NCBI GenBank assembly: GCA_017552535.1
Contig: JAFZPV010000057.1
Location: 1-38,656, forward strand
Origin: Clostridia bacterium
Lineage (GTDB): Bacteria > Bacillota > Clostridia > Christensenellales > Aristaeellaceae
Length of the DNA stretch: 38,656 bases
Reading direction: 5' to 3'
Shown: positions 8,074-16,345 of the stretch, one piece after another
How positions within the stretch are numbered: the first letter of the stretch is position 1
Layout of the letters: the number at the start of each line of letters is the position of its first letter
Translations under genes and position numbers: made by a program
The notes under the pieces: generated by a model
What the model saw: the letters and a program-made list of their open reading frames with translations, nothing else
Database searches by the model: none
What the model was told of the DNA's origin: nothing

Positions 8074-8505
8074 TTACAGCTCGCTCAGTTCCTCCTGTTC
8101 AACCAAACGGACGCCGGCGATGCGCATGGCCTGCTCGGCCTTTGCGTCGTCCGCCACCTTCAGGATCATGTAAGCACTGTCCTTTCTGCCGCCCACGAAG
8201 GCGTAGATGTATTCCACGTTCACTTCCGCTTCCTTCAGCACCTTCAACACCCCGCTCAGTCCGCCGGGCACGTCCGGGATCGCCACGGCCAGCACGCTGC
8301 TGACGGAATTGATGAAGCCTGCCTCTTTGAGCACGGTGGTGGTCTTGTACACCTCGTCCACGATTACGCGGGCGATGCCGAAATCGCTGGTCTCCGCCAG
8401 GGAGAAGGCGCGCATGTCGATGGCGTTTTCGCCCAGCACGCGGGTCATCTCGCACAGGGCGCCGGGGCGGTTTTCCAGAAATACGGATATCTGCTTTACG
8501 CTCAT
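8074..8505 (-). CDS. Tandem ACT-domain protein, partner of phenylacetate-CoA ligase
   Basis: A 143-residue protein made of two ACT domains. The first runs from QISVFLENRPGALCEMTRVL to about residue 70; the second begins near VLAVAIPDVPGGLSGVLKVL and runs through VEYIYAFVGG. ACT domains bind small ligands, often amino acids, at domain interfaces, and no catalytic domain is attached. It follows the ligase by 12 bases, with its AGGAGGT ribosome binding site overlapping the ligase stop. Such paired ACT proteins beside paaK-like genes are common in anaerobes. The role is probably ligand sensing for, or binding to, aryl-acid metabolism. Direct function is unknown. Confidence 0.88.
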   Translation of the reverse strand: MSVKQISVFLENRPGALCEMTRVLGENAIDMRAFSLAETSDFGIARVIVDEVYKTTTVLKEAGFINSVSSVLAVAIPDVPGGLSGVLKVLKEAEVNVEYIYAFVGGRKDSAYMILKVADDAKAEQAMRIAGVRLVEQEELSEL

Positions 8506-8517
8506 ATCGTTACCTCC

Positions 8518-9819
8518 TCAGATCTTGCGTTTGTCGATCACACGTACGGCCTTGCCTTCGGAGCGCACGATGGACTTGGGCGCTACCAGCGTGACTTTGG
8601 CGGTGAGGCCCAGCATGGAGCGCAGGCCTTCCACCAGCTTCTTCTGGCGCAAGGCGATCTCGCCCATATTGTCGGTGAACATCTCGGGCGTCATCTCCAC
8701 CTGCACGTCCAGGGTGTCGGTGTGGTTCACGCGGTCCACGATGATCTGGTAATTGGCGGGATAGCCCTGGTTGATGAGCACGGTCTCGATCTGGCTGGGG
8801 AACACGTTCACGCCGCGGATGATGAGCATGTCGTCGCTGCGGCCGCGGGGTTTGCACATTTTCACGTGAGTGCGCCCGCAGGGGCACTTTTCGCGCGTGA
8901 GCACGCAGATGTCGCGGGTGCGGTAGCGCAGGAGCGGGAACGCTTCCTTGTCGATGGAAGAAAACACCAGTTCGCCCTCGCTGCCATCCGGCAGCACCTC
9001 TTCGGTAACGGGGTCGATGATCTCGGCGATGAAGTGATCCTCGTTGATGTGCATGCCGCTCTGGGCGGAGCACTCGAAGGCCACGCCGGGTCCGCTGATC
9101 TCGGTCAGGCCGTATATGTCGTAGGCCTTGATGCCCAGGGTCTTTTCGATGTCGCGGCGCATCTCCTCGCTCCAGGCTTCCGCGCCGAAGATGCCCGCCT
9201 TCAGCGGGATCTGCTCAGGCGTCAGGCCCATCTCCTTCATGCTCTCGCCCAGATACGCCGCGTAGGAGGGCGTGCAGCACAGGATGGTGGCCTGCAGGTC
9301 CATGATGAACATGATCTGGCGCTCGGTGTTGCCGGAGGAGGTGGGCACGGTGAGGCAGCCCACCTTGTGGCTGCCGCCGTTCAGGCCAGGGCCGCCCGTG
9401 AACAGGCCGTAGCCGTAAGCCACCTGGCATACGTCCTTGTTGGTGCCGCCTGCCGCGGTGATGGCCCTGGCGCAGCATTCTTCCCACAGGTCCACGTCGT
9501 GCTGGGTGTAAAACGCCACCACGCGCTTGCCCGTGGTGCCGGACGTGGACTGGATGCGCACGCATTTTTCAAGCGGCTCCGCCAGCAGCCCGTAGGGATA
9601 GGCCTCGCGCAGGTCGTACTTGCTCAAAAAAGGCAGCTTGTACAGGTCATCTGTGGAGCGGATGTCGTCCGGGGTGAGGCCCTTTTCTTCCATTTTTTTA
9701 CGGTAGTAGGGCACATTGTCCCATACGTGACGGACCTGCTTTACCAGGCGCTCGTCCTGCCAGGCCTTGATCTGCTCCCGGGATGCGGTCTCGATTTCGG
9801 GCTGATAATAACGTTCCAT
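8518..9819 (-). CDS. paaK: Phenylacetate-CoA ligase (AMP-forming)
   Basis: ANL-superfamily adenylating enzyme, 433 residues, matching the PaaK length. It contains the phosphate-binding loop STSGTTGKRV at about residue 92, the A5-type motif YGLTEISGPG at about 237, and RYRTRDI near residue 301. The chemistry is aryl-acid plus ATP plus CoA to aryl-CoA, AMP and PPi. In anaerobes such enzymes activate phenylacetate or indoleacetate arising from aromatic amino-acid breakdown; the exact acid cannot be read here. The ATG at 9819 has AAAGGA 9 bases upstream. It is flanked by a TrpR-like regulator and a tandem-ACT protein on the same strand, so aromatic amino-acid control is plausible by inference. 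No IOR or other aromatic 2-oxo-acid oxidoreductase lies beside it. Confidence 0.93.
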   Translation of the reverse strand: MERYYQPEIETASREQIKAWQDERLVKQVRHVWDNVPYYRKKMEEKGLTPDDIRSTDDLYKLPFLSKYDLREAYPYGLLAEPLEKCVRIQSTSGTTGKRVVAFYTQHDVDLWEECCARAITAAGGTNKDVCQVAYGYGLFTGGPGLNGGSHKVGCLTVPTSSGNTERQIMFIMDLQATILCCTPSYAAYLGESMKEMGLTPEQIPLKAGIFGAEAWSEEMRRDIEKTLGIKAYDIYGLTEISGPGVAFECSAQSGMHINEDHFIAEIIDPVTEEVLPDGSEGELVFSSIDKEAFPLLRYRTRDICVLTREKCPCGRTHVKMCKPRGRSDDMLIIRGVNVFPSQIETVLINQGYPANYQIIVDRVNHTDTLDVQVEMTPEMFTDNMGEIALRQKKLVEGLRSMLGLTAKVTLVAPKSIVRSEGKAVRVIDKRKI

Positions 9820-9865
9820 GGGTTTTTGTCCTTTCGTAGTCTGTGATTGGAAAAAACGGTTCGGC

Positions 9866-10171
9866 TCAGTCCTTCTTGGCCAGGCCCTCGCGCTCGATCA
9901 CGTCACGCATCGCGCCACCGGTCTCACTGTCCAGGATGTTGCGGCGCACGCGGCTCACCGTGGCGCTGGAAGCGCCCGTTTTTTCCACGATGTCGGTGTA
10001 GACGCTGTCCTGCATCAGGTACACCGCCACGTCGAAGCGCTGCTCCATGCTTTTCTTTTCGCGGGGGGAGCACAGGTCGTCAAAAAAGCGCTTGCATTCG
10101 TCCAGGTCGCGCAAAGCGAGGATCGCCTTGTACATTCCCTCGCTGCACGGTTTTTTGCTGCTTCTCGCCAC
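9866..10171 (-). CDS. YerC/YecD family TrpR-related regulator
   Basis: A 101-residue DNA-binding protein with a Trp-repressor-like helix-turn-helix. The motif LCSPREKKSMEQRFDVAVYL is the TrpR-family helix region, and TGASSATVSRVRRNI is the recognition helix. The start is a GTG at 10169-10171 with AAAGGA upstream. YerC proteins are widespread in Bacillota and their ligand is generally not established; tryptophan binding is not assured. It is first in a minus-strand unit with paaK (46-base gap) and the ACT gene. A matching promoter lies at 10223-10251. Confidence 0.88.
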   Translation of the reverse strand: MARSSKKPCSEGMYKAILALRDLDECKRFFDDLCSPREKKSMEQRFDVAVYLMQDSVYTDIVEKTGASSATVSRVRRNILDSETGGAMRDVIEREGLAKKD

Positions 10172-10222
10172 GCCGATGACCGTCCTTTCCGTTTGGCATA
10201 TGCGGAATCCTCCGCCGTTTTT

Positions 10223-10251
10223 ATTTTAGCACATTAAAGCACGGAAGTAAA
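10223..10251 (-). promoter_or_regulatory. Promoter for the YerC-paaK-ACT unit
   Basis: On the minus strand TTTACT (10246-10251) and TAAAAT (10223-10228) are spaced by 17 bases, about 50 bases before the GTG start at 10171. The -35 is weak. The spacer holds CGTGCTTTAATGTGC, whose GTGC repeats may be an operator; that last point is a guess. Confidence 0.55.
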
Positions 10252-10312
10252 CCGCGTGCCAAAGATTTTTCACAAACTTCGCCGTAACCGACCTGTCGGC
10301 AGGCAGCCGCGC

Positions 10313-10341
10313 TTGCCAAAAAGGCGATTTTGATGTACAAT
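10313..10341 (+). promoter_or_regulatory. Promoter for the gluconate dehydrogenase-like SDR
   Basis: TTGCCA (10313-10318) and TACAAT (10336-10341) are spaced by 17 bases, about 31 bases before the ATG at 10372. The ribosome binding site AAGGAGG lies at 10358-10364. It is divergent from the YerC promoter about 60 bases away. Confidence 0.75.
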
Positions 10342-10371
10342 AGGTTCAGATCACCGCAAGGAGGCACATAC

Positions 10372-11154
10372 ATGATACTGGATAGCTTTTCCCTGAAAGG
10401 CAAGATCGCCTGGATCACCGGCGCCAGCTACGGCATCGGCTTCGCCATCGCCACAGCGTTTTATCAGGCCGGCGCGCAGATCGTGTTCAACGACATCAAT
10501 CAGGAACTGGTGGACAAGGGCCTGGCCTCCTACGCCGAGGCAGGCATTCCGGCCAAAGGCTACGTGTGCGACGTTACCGACGAAGACGCCGTGAAGGCGC
10601 TGGTGGAGCGCATCACCGAAGAGGTAGGCGTGATCGACATACTGGTGAACAACGCCGGCATCATCCGCCGCATTCCCATGTGCGATATGAGCGCGGCGGA
10701 GTTCCGCAAGGTGATTGACGTTGACCTGAACGCGCCTTTCATCTGCGCCAAGACCGTGATTCCCTACATGATCAAAAAAGGCCACGGCAAGATCATCAAC
10801 ATCTGCTCCATGATGAGCGAACTTGGCCGCGAGACCGTGAGCGCCTACGCTTCCGCCAAGGGCGGCCTGAAGATGCTCACCCGCAACATCTGCGCGGAGT
10901 ACGGCGAATACAACATCCAGTGCAACGGCATCGGCCCTGGCTACATCGAAACGCCCCAGACCGCGCCCCTGCGCGTGCCCGGCCATCCCTTCAACAACTT
11001 CATCATCGGCAAGACCCCCGCGGCCCGCTGGGGCACCACGAACGACCTGATGGGCCCCGCCGTGTTCCTGGCCTCCGACGCCAGCAACTTCGTAAACGGC
11101 CACGTGCTCTACGTGGACGGCGGCATCCTGGCCTCCATCGGCAAACAGCCTTAG
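10372..11154 (+). CDS. SDR oxidoreductase, gluconate 5-dehydrogenase-like
   Basis: Classical short-chain dehydrogenase, 260 residues. It has the nucleotide motif TGASYGIG near residue 18, LVNNAGIIRRIP at about 90-100, a catalytic Tyr-x-x-x-Lys in SAYASAKGG, and the C-terminal YVDGG. The NAGIIRRIP signature and overall length fit the gluconate 5-dehydrogenase / 2-deoxy-gluconate 3-dehydrogenase (IdnO/KduD) group, which interconverts sugar acids and their keto forms with NAD(P)H. The start at 10372 was chosen for AAGGAGG 7 bases upstream; an in-frame ATG at 10330 has none. It is a single-gene unit with its own promoter and terminator. A sugar importer lies just downstream on the other strand. 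Substrate specificity is inferred. Confidence 0.85.
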   Translation: MILDSFSLKGKIAWITGASYGIGFAIATAFYQAGAQIVFNDINQELVDKGLASYAEAGIPAKGYVCDVTDEDAVKALVERITEEVGVIDILVNNAGIIRRIPMCDMSAAEFRKVIDVDLNAPFICAKTVIPYMIKKGHGKIINICSMMSELGRETVSAYASAKGGLKMLTRNICAEYGEYNIQCNGIGPGYIETPQTAPLRVPGHPFNNFIIGKTPAARWGTTNDLMGPAVFLASDASNFVNGHVLYVDGGILASIGKQP

Positions 11155-11181
11155 ACATATCAGCACAAACCGGTTACATGG

Positions 11182-11205
11182 CGGCTGCAGAGTATTCTGC
11201 AGCCG
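11182..11205 (+). terminator. Terminator after the SDR gene
   Basis: CGGCTGCAGA pairs with TCTGCAGCCG around a GTAT loop (perfect 10-bp stem), followed by TCAGTTTAT. The T-run is poor. It lies 27 bases after the SDR stop. Confidence 0.6.
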
Positions 11206-11244
11206 TCAGTTTATCGCAGAAACGAATTCATCCCGATATGAAAA

Positions 11245-11266
11245 GCGGCGGGGTCTCCCCCGCCGC
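11245..11266 (-). terminator. Terminator of the sugar ABC transporter operon
   Basis: On the minus strand GCGGCGGGG and CCCCGCCGC form a 9-bp GC stem with a GAGA loop, followed by TTTTCAT. It lies 20 bases beyond the stop of the solute-binding protein gene. Confidence 0.85.
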
Positions 11267-11286
11267 CTTGTTCAGGAAAACAGTGA

Positions 11287-12912
11287 TTACTTGTTGGCGT
11301 ACCAGTCGTTGGCTTCATCGTGGAGGGTCTGTCCGCCGATGGCCATGTACTCGGCCACATAAGCGTCCCAATCCTCTTCCAGGTTCTTCTCACCGTGGAT
11401 CACGGCGTTGAAGTACTCGTCGCGCAGGGTGTTGAGGTCAGTGAGCAGGGTGCCGGCAGAGGGCAGGGTCACGCTCACAGCATCCTGGATGTAGCTGTTG
11501 TACTGGTCGAGCTTGAAGTAGTTCAGGCGGTTGGCGATGGAGGCGTCATTGTAGAAGGCCAGGTTGTAGGCCAGCTCGCTGAACGCGCGGTCCGCGCCGT
11601 AGAGGCTGCGGCAGCCCCATACGCCCACTTCGTTGAAGTCCGCGTTGGTCATTTCGGGATTGCGCACAGGCTTGCCGTCCACCATGGTGTACTGCTCGCC
11701 CTCGATGCCCCAGGCGGCCAGCATGTAAAGCTCGTCGTCGGTGGCAAAGGCGTTCATGATCTGGAAGATCAGCGCCAGCTTGTCGGGGTCCTCTTCCAGC
11801 GCCTTGTTGTACACGGCGCTCTCGCTCACGGCTACCGCGTAGCCCACGGCCCAGCCGTAGTCTCCGTCGGGGCCGGCCGGCCAGGGCGCGTACACGAAGG
11901 TAGCGTCGTCGCCGTTTACTTCCCAATAGGTCTTCGCCACGGGTCCGCCGGCATCATTCAGCACTTCCTTCAGGCGGAAGTGGTCGATGGAGGCGTTGGC
12001 GGAGGCGCCGTACAGGCCGTTGATCAGGCCCGCGGAGGCCGCCCAGTAGGCGCCGTCAGCGGATTCCTTGCCCTTGACGTACTCGGGATCGATGGCGCCG
12101 TTTGCGTACATCTCAGCCAGGATGGAGAGCACTTCCTTGCTCTTCTCGCTCACGTCGGGGCTGACAACTTCGCCGTCGTCCACGTACCAGTAGCTGCTGC
12201 CGCCCAGGAAGCCGCAGCTCATGCCGTAGGCACCGAACAGGGCCTTCATGCCGGTGAGGCTCATGCCGTAGGTGTCGTTCTCGCCGTCGCCGTCGGGATC
12301 GTCGTTGGTGAAGGCATACATGAGGTCAACAAAGTCGTCCACGGTCTTGGGAAGCTCAGTCACGCCCAGCTTCTCGATCCAGTCGCCGCGGTAAATCAGG
12401 GTCTTGTAGGGCATGTTGCCGTCGGGCTTGAGGGAGGGCACGACCACCATCTTGTCACCCTTGGTGGCGTACTCCAGCCACATGTCGAACTGGCTGGCCA
12501 GATCGCCGTTCACGCCGCCGGCCTCCACGAAGGCCCATACGTCGGGAGCGTTCTCCTTGAAGAAGTCGATGTCCCAGGAAGCGATGACGCCCTGATCGTA
12601 GTAGGTGTCCAGGGTGTTGGAGCTCAGCGCCAGGAACACGTCGGGTGCGGTGCCGCCGGCCAGGCGGGGCGCCATGATCTCGGAATAGTTGGCATACTCA
12701 ACGTATTCCACTTCGATGTCCACGTTGATGCCGTGCTTTTCCTTGAGCATTTTCTCGACGGCGGGGGTGACTACGTCCTTCTCGTCGTCAATGGGGCCGA
12801 ACATGTAGCCGGCCACGGTGATCTTGGTGGGCGCTTCCTCAGCCGGGGCGAAGGACATGAGTCCCAGCGCCATCACGACCGCCAGAAGCAGGCACAGAAG
12901 CTTGCGGGTCAT
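11287..12912 (-). CDS. Sugar ABC transporter solute-binding protein (LplA-like, family 1)
   Basis: Large extracellular binding protein of 541 residues, the size typical of the LplA-type proteins that work with LplB/LplC permeases. A clear export signal, MTRKLLCLLLAVVMALGLM, ends at FAPA-EE, a signal peptidase I type site. No lipobox cysteine follows the hydrophobic core, which is unusual for a Bacillota binding protein normally tethered as a lipoprotein. Conserved features include LPKTVDDFVDLMYAFTNDDP, followed by an acidic DGDGENDTYG loop that resembles a calcium-binding DxDxDG loop. It is the last gene of a minus-strand operon, downstream of two permeases, with AAGGAGG before the ATG. The ligand is probably an oligosaccharide or glycoside; it cannot be specified. 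Confidence 0.9.
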   Translation of the reverse strand: MTRKLLCLLLAVVMALGLMSFAPAEEAPTKITVAGYMFGPIDDEKDVVTPAVEKMLKEKHGINVDIEVEYVEYANYSEIMAPRLAGGTAPDVFLALSSNTLDTYYDQGVIASWDIDFFKENAPDVWAFVEAGGVNGDLASQFDMWLEYATKGDKMVVVPSLKPDGNMPYKTLIYRGDWIEKLGVTELPKTVDDFVDLMYAFTNDDPDGDGENDTYGMSLTGMKALFGAYGMSCGFLGGSSYWYVDDGEVVSPDVSEKSKEVLSILAEMYANGAIDPEYVKGKESADGAYWAASAGLINGLYGASANASIDHFRLKEVLNDAGGPVAKTYWEVNGDDATFVYAPWPAGPDGDYGWAVGYAVAVSESAVYNKALEEDPDKLALIFQIMNAFATDDELYMLAAWGIEGEQYTMVDGKPVRNPEMTNADFNEVGVWGCRSLYGADRAFSELAYNLAFYNDASIANRLNYFKLDQYNSYIQDAVSVTLPSAGTLLTDLNTLRDEYFNAVIHGEKNLEEDWDAYVAEYMAIGGQTLHDEANDWYANK

Positions 12913-12954
12913 AAATCTTTCCTCCTTTTTGATATGGTTTAACGCTCTTGGCGC

Positions 12955-13833
12955 CTAACCTTTCAGGGAACCGACCATGATGCCCTTTACGAAATACCGC
13001 TGCAAAAACGGATACACGCAAAGGATGGGTATCGTGGCCACATAGATGCTGGCGGCCTTGAGGCCCTCCGGGCTCACCAGCGGCTCGTCCGCCACGGAAT
13101 GGGCGGAGGCGTCAGTATCCAGCTCCTGGGTGCCGGTGACGATGATGTTTCTGAGCACCACCTGCAGCGTGCGCTTCTCCTTGTCGGAAATGTAGATCAG
13201 CACGTCGAACCAGGCGTTCCAGTGTCCCACCGCCAGCCACAGCGCCACTGTGGCAAGGATGGGCGTGGACAGGGGCAGGATGAATTGCCAGAAGATGCGC
13301 ATGCGGCCCGCGCCGTCGATCATGCAGCTTTCCTCGATCTCCTCCGGCAGGGACTGGAAGTAGTTGCGCATGATGGTCAGGTTGTACGCGCTCACCAGGC
13401 CCGGTATGATCATGGAGGCGTAGGTGTCGATCAGCCCCAGCCGCTTGACCAGAAGGAACGTGGGGATCAGGCCGCCGGAAAAGAACATGGTGAACACGAT
13501 CAGAAGCGTCCAGAAGCTGCGGTGCGGAAAGTACTTTTTGCTCAGCACGTACGCGCCCAGGGCGGTGACGATCAGCTGCAGGCTCGTGCCCGCGAGGGTG
13601 CGGATGAGCGTGTTTTTATAGCCCAGCCAGATGTAGCGGTTTTTGAACACCTTCATGTAGTTGTCGAAGGTGATGTCTTTGGGGAACAGCAGAAGCCCGC
13701 CCTTGGTGGCCACGTAGTTGGGGGAGAGCGATATGCTCAGCAGGTGCATGAAGGCGAATACGATCGTCAGGCACAACAGCGCCAGCAGAACGTAGATGAG
13801 AACGTCGCCCGGGCCGAATCTTTCTCTGCGCAC
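12955..13833 (-). CDS. Sugar ABC transporter permease, LplC-like (second permease)
   Basis: Inner-membrane permease of the carbohydrate-uptake-1 type, 292 residues, with six predicted hydrophobic segments starting VLIYVLLALLCLTIVFAFMH. The EAA loop is EIEESCMIDGAGRMRIFWQF, the site that contacts the ATPase. The C-terminus YFVKGIMVGSLKG is typical of LplC proteins. The frame is open to 13881, but those codons overlap the upstream permease. The GTG at 13833 is preferred because GGGGAGG lies 7 bases upstream, just after the LplB stop. No ATPase gene is present nearby; such systems commonly share an MsmX-like ATPase encoded elsewhere. Confidence 0.92.
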   Translation of the reverse strand: MRRERFGPGDVLIYVLLALLCLTIVFAFMHLLSISLSPNYVATKGGLLLFPKDITFDNYMKVFKNRYIWLGYKNTLIRTLAGTSLQLIVTALGAYVLSKKYFPHRSFWTLLIVFTMFFSGGLIPTFLLVKRLGLIDTYASMIIPGLVSAYNLTIMRNYFQSLPEEIEESCMIDGAGRMRIFWQFILPLSTPILATVALWLAVGHWNAWFDVLIYISDKEKRTLQVVLRNIIVTGTQELDTDASAHSVADEPLVSPEGLKAASIYVATIPILCVYPFLQRYFVKGIMVGSLKG

Positions 13834-13846
13834 GCGATCGCCTCCC

Positions 13847-14800
13847 CTACCAGATGCCGTTGCCGCTGATGCGCTTGGCAATGGCGTTCGTCGTGACGAC
13901 CAGCATAAAGCCGATCAGGTTCTTGAACAGACCGATGGCCGTGGAAAGCTTGTAGTTCCAGTCCACCAGGCCTACGCGGTACACGTAGGTGTCGATGATG
14001 TCGCCGGTCTCGTATACCGCCGAGGAGTACAGGTTCAGGATCTGGTCGAAGCCCGCGTCCAGTATGCTGCCCAGGTTCAGGATCAGCATGATGGTGATGG
14101 TGGGCATGATGCAGGGCAGGGTGATGTAGCGCACGCGCTGCGGGCGGGACGCGCCGTCGCATATGGCGGCCTCGTACAGCGTGGGGTCGATGGAGCTGAT
14201 GGTGGCCAGGTACAGTATCGAACCCCAGCCCACGCCTTTCCACACGTCCGATACCACCGCCGTGCCGCGGAAGTAGCGGTTGTCCAGCAGGAAGGAGATG
14301 CTCTCTTTGCGGCCAAACCAGTTTTTGAGCAGGGCGTTCACCGCGCCGTTGTTGGGCGAGAGCAGCTGGGTGAGGATGCCCGCCATGATGACCCAGCTCA
14401 AAAAGTGGGGCAGGTAGCTGATGGTCTGCACCACGCGCTTGTAGGCGCTGTGGCGCACCTCGTTGAGCAGAAGCGCCAGGACGATGGGCGAGGGAAAGCC
14501 CACCGCCAGCTTGTACAGGCTGATGATCAGGGTGTTGCGGATGGAGCGGATGAAAAACCGCGTCTGGAATGCCTGGATAAAGTTCTCAAAGCCCACCCAC
14601 ATGCTGCCCGATATGCCCAGGCCCAGCTTGTAATCCTTGAAGGCGATCACGATGCCGCCCATGGGGATGTATTTGAAGATGATAAAATAGGCGATAACGG
14701 GCGCAAGCATCAGGCACAGGTCCCAATACTTCACGTACTTTTTGAATTCCGCCAGCGCCGGATGTACCGTCCGCCCGTGTCCGGTCAGACCGGATGTCAC
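13847..14800 (-). CDS. Sugar ABC transporter permease, LplB-like (first permease)
   Basis: Inner-membrane permease, 317 residues, with six hydrophobic segments starting YWDLCLMLAPVIAYFIIF. The motif FKYIPMGGIVIAFKDY is characteristic of LplB proteins, and the EAA loop is LYEAAICDGASRPQRVRYIT. The start is GTG at 14800 with AGGGAGG about 10 bases upstream. It pairs with the downstream LplC-like permease and the large binding protein as one importer. It follows a UroD-like gene by 70 bases. The imported sugar is unknown. Divergent placement opposite a TIM-barrel sugar isomerase supports carbohydrate use. Confidence 0.93.
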   Translation of the reverse strand: MTSGLTGHGRTVHPALAEFKKYVKYWDLCLMLAPVIAYFIIFKYIPMGGIVIAFKDYKLGLGISGSMWVGFENFIQAFQTRFFIRSIRNTLIISLYKLAVGFPSPIVLALLLNEVRHSAYKRVVQTISYLPHFLSWVIMAGILTQLLSPNNGAVNALLKNWFGRKESISFLLDNRYFRGTAVVSDVWKGVGWGSILYLATISSIDPTLYEAAICDGASRPQRVRYITLPCIMPTITIMLILNLGSILDAGFDQILNLYSSAVYETGDIIDTYVYRVGLVDWNYKLSTAIGLFKNLIGFMLVVTTNAIAKRISGNGIW

Positions 14801-14870
14801 TGCCCGCCGCCTCCCTTCTGTAAACGCCGAAAGGAAAAGGAATATCCCCCTTTCCCGCGTGCCCGTCTGG

Positions 14871-16100
14871 TCAGGCTCCCGCTTCCTCCATCGCGATAGC
14901 GCAGAAGCGCTGGAGCCTGCTTACGTCGTATCTCACGGTGGAAACGTCCTTCAGGATCATCTCCAGCGTTTTCCCGTATTTCCGCGCGGTCTCGACGGTA
15001 TAGCGTATGTCCGCGCGCACCGTGTCTTCGTCAAAGCCGTCCCCGGCCAGAAATGCGGGGTTCGGCTTGTTGCTCATGATGATGGAGGCGGGCAGCTTTT
15101 CCGCAAAAGCCTCCCGGTGGCTCCAGGGGCTGCAGGACATCTTTCGCACGTTGGGCAGGGCGCTCACGTATTCCATCCTGTCGTCCAGCCGGTCGCAGCA
15201 GCCGTAATAGATGTTTTTAAAGTACGGAAACACGCGCTTCATGTACGCGCACTCGAATTCCTCCGTCACTTTGGGCGAAACGGACGTAAACGGCTGCGCC
15301 AGCCCGAAGGCCCAGCCGCCGAAGGTGGTGCCTTCCCGGTCGGGATCGTCGCCCGGCATATAGGTCTGGGAGCAGTGGCAGTAGTTTTCGCAGGTATCGT
15401 ACAGGCCGTACTGGTTGAACTGCCTGATCTCGGCGAAGTACGTCCGGGTCATGCGCTCCATGATGGCGTGCATCATCTCCGGGCGGTCGATCAGCTCGAT
15501 GTACAGGTTCTCCACGCCCATCCAGTAGGCGATGTTGTCCCACGCGCCCAGGTGCATCACCGGTCCCGTAAAGCGCCAGGGCAGGATGCCTGAAAACAGC
15601 TCGTCCGCCGTTTCGGAGACCTCGCGGCGCTTTTCGGGCAGCGGCTCGATTACGGGGTCCAGGATCTTCTCCGCGTCTTCCGGTTCGTTTAAGATGCACT
15701 CCATCTTCTGGCTGGCCACGTCGCCCTTGGCGTCCAGCTTGAGCTCCGTCACCCGGCTGGAAATGCCCCGGCCGCTGTGGCGGTAAGGCACGGGCAGCTT
15801 TACGTAAGGGTCCACCACCGCGTCGGTCAGAAGGTTTTCGGCCTTCCAGATCTCGCGCTTCATCCAGATCTCCACGCGCTTCCAGTAATCGTCTCCGATC
15901 ACGGCGTTCGCGCGGTCGCAGGCGGGGTCCAGCTCGTTCCAGGGCAGCTGGTCCGCCAGAAACATCGGGCGTTCGCCCTGAAGCGTATTGTGCTTTTCCC
16001 ACAGGCGTCGCCTGCGGGCATGCTCCGGCCTGGCGGCGATCTCCGCCAGGCGGACGCACAGGGTCTTCAGAAGCTCCTTCTCGTTCGGTTTGAGTGCCAT
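14871..16100 (-). CDS. Uroporphyrinogen decarboxylase (URO-D/MtaA)-fold protein
   Basis: A 409-residue protein that I assign to the URO-D-like superfamily from its overall pattern: an N-terminal segment with RRRRLWEKHNTLQGERPMF, then WRFTGPVMHLGAWDNIAYWM, YYGCCDRLDDRMEYV and MSNKPNPAFLAG. True HemE decarboxylates uroporphyrinogen, but members beside LplABC-type importers are not haem enzymes. Others (MtaA, CmuA, MtbA) transfer methyl groups on zinc and corrinoid. Several Cys and His (CENYCHCSQTY, CCDRL) could bind metal. It is the first gene of the importer operon, with GGAGG before the ATG and a consensus promoter at 16174-16202. A demethylase role on imported methylated sugars or glycosides is a guess. 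Confidence 0.72.
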   Translation of the reverse strand: MALKPNEKELLKTLCVRLAEIAARPEHARRRRLWEKHNTLQGERPMFLADQLPWNELDPACDRANAVIGDDYWKRVEIWMKREIWKAENLLTDAVVDPYVKLPVPYRHSGRGISSRVTELKLDAKGDVASQKMECILNEPEDAEKILDPVIEPLPEKRREVSETADELFSGILPWRFTGPVMHLGAWDNIAYWMGVENLYIELIDRPEMMHAIMERMTRTYFAEIRQFNQYGLYDTCENYCHCSQTYMPGDDPDREGTTFGGWAFGLAQPFTSVSPKVTEEFECAYMKRVFPYFKNIYYGCCDRLDDRMEYVSALPNVRKMSCSPWSHREAFAEKLPASIIMSNKPNPAFLAGDGFDEDTVRADIRYTVETARKYGKTLEMILKDVSTVRYDVSRLQRFCAIAMEEAGA

Positions 16101-16173
16101 ATACGCCTCCGCCGCGGTAACTGCGGCGATCGGATGTTAATTATTCTTATGCAGCTGTTAATTTATTAATTTA

Positions 16174-16202
16174 ATTATAATCGTTCGGCTTCTGAATTGC
16201 AA
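16174..16202 (-). promoter_or_regulatory. Consensus promoter for the UroD-like/ABC importer operon
   Basis: On the minus strand TTGCAA (16197-16202) and a perfect TATAAT (16174-16179) are spaced by 17 bases, in a very AT-rich stretch. It leaves a leader of about 65 bases before the ATG at 16100. The leader and flanks are rich in TTAAT/ATTAA repeats (for example 16138-16177), which may be regulator sites. Confidence 0.8.
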
Positions 16203-16279
16203 TATACGGCCAGTTTTATTAACCTAACGCTAATAAAATAAGTGTTTCCGCGCAGTCCGGAGAAACGGCGGCGCAACGG

Positions 16280-16308
16280 TTGACAATCATTTGGGTTTTG
16301 TGTAGACT
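16280..16308 (+). promoter_or_regulatory. Promoter for the TIM-barrel isomerase gene
   Basis: A perfect TTGACA (16280-16285) and TAGACT (16303-16308) are spaced by 17 bases, about 35 bases before the start codon. It is divergent from the importer promoter 80-100 bases away. The space between (16203-16279) holds TTTTATTAACCTAACGCTAATAAAA, an imperfect inverted repeat that could be a shared operator. Confidence 0.75.
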
Positions 16309-16345
16309 AAACGCAGGAATGACACTGCGATGCGGGGTGAACATG

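Noticed and set aside
8044-9846. A 600-codon plus-strand frame opposite paaK and the ACT gene
   Set aside because: Antisense of two recognised genes and begins inside the terminator hairpin.
14871-16100. HemE for haem synthesis
   Set aside because: Only superfamily-level similarity; no haem genes nearby and it sits at the head of a sugar importer operon, so the hemE name is not supported.
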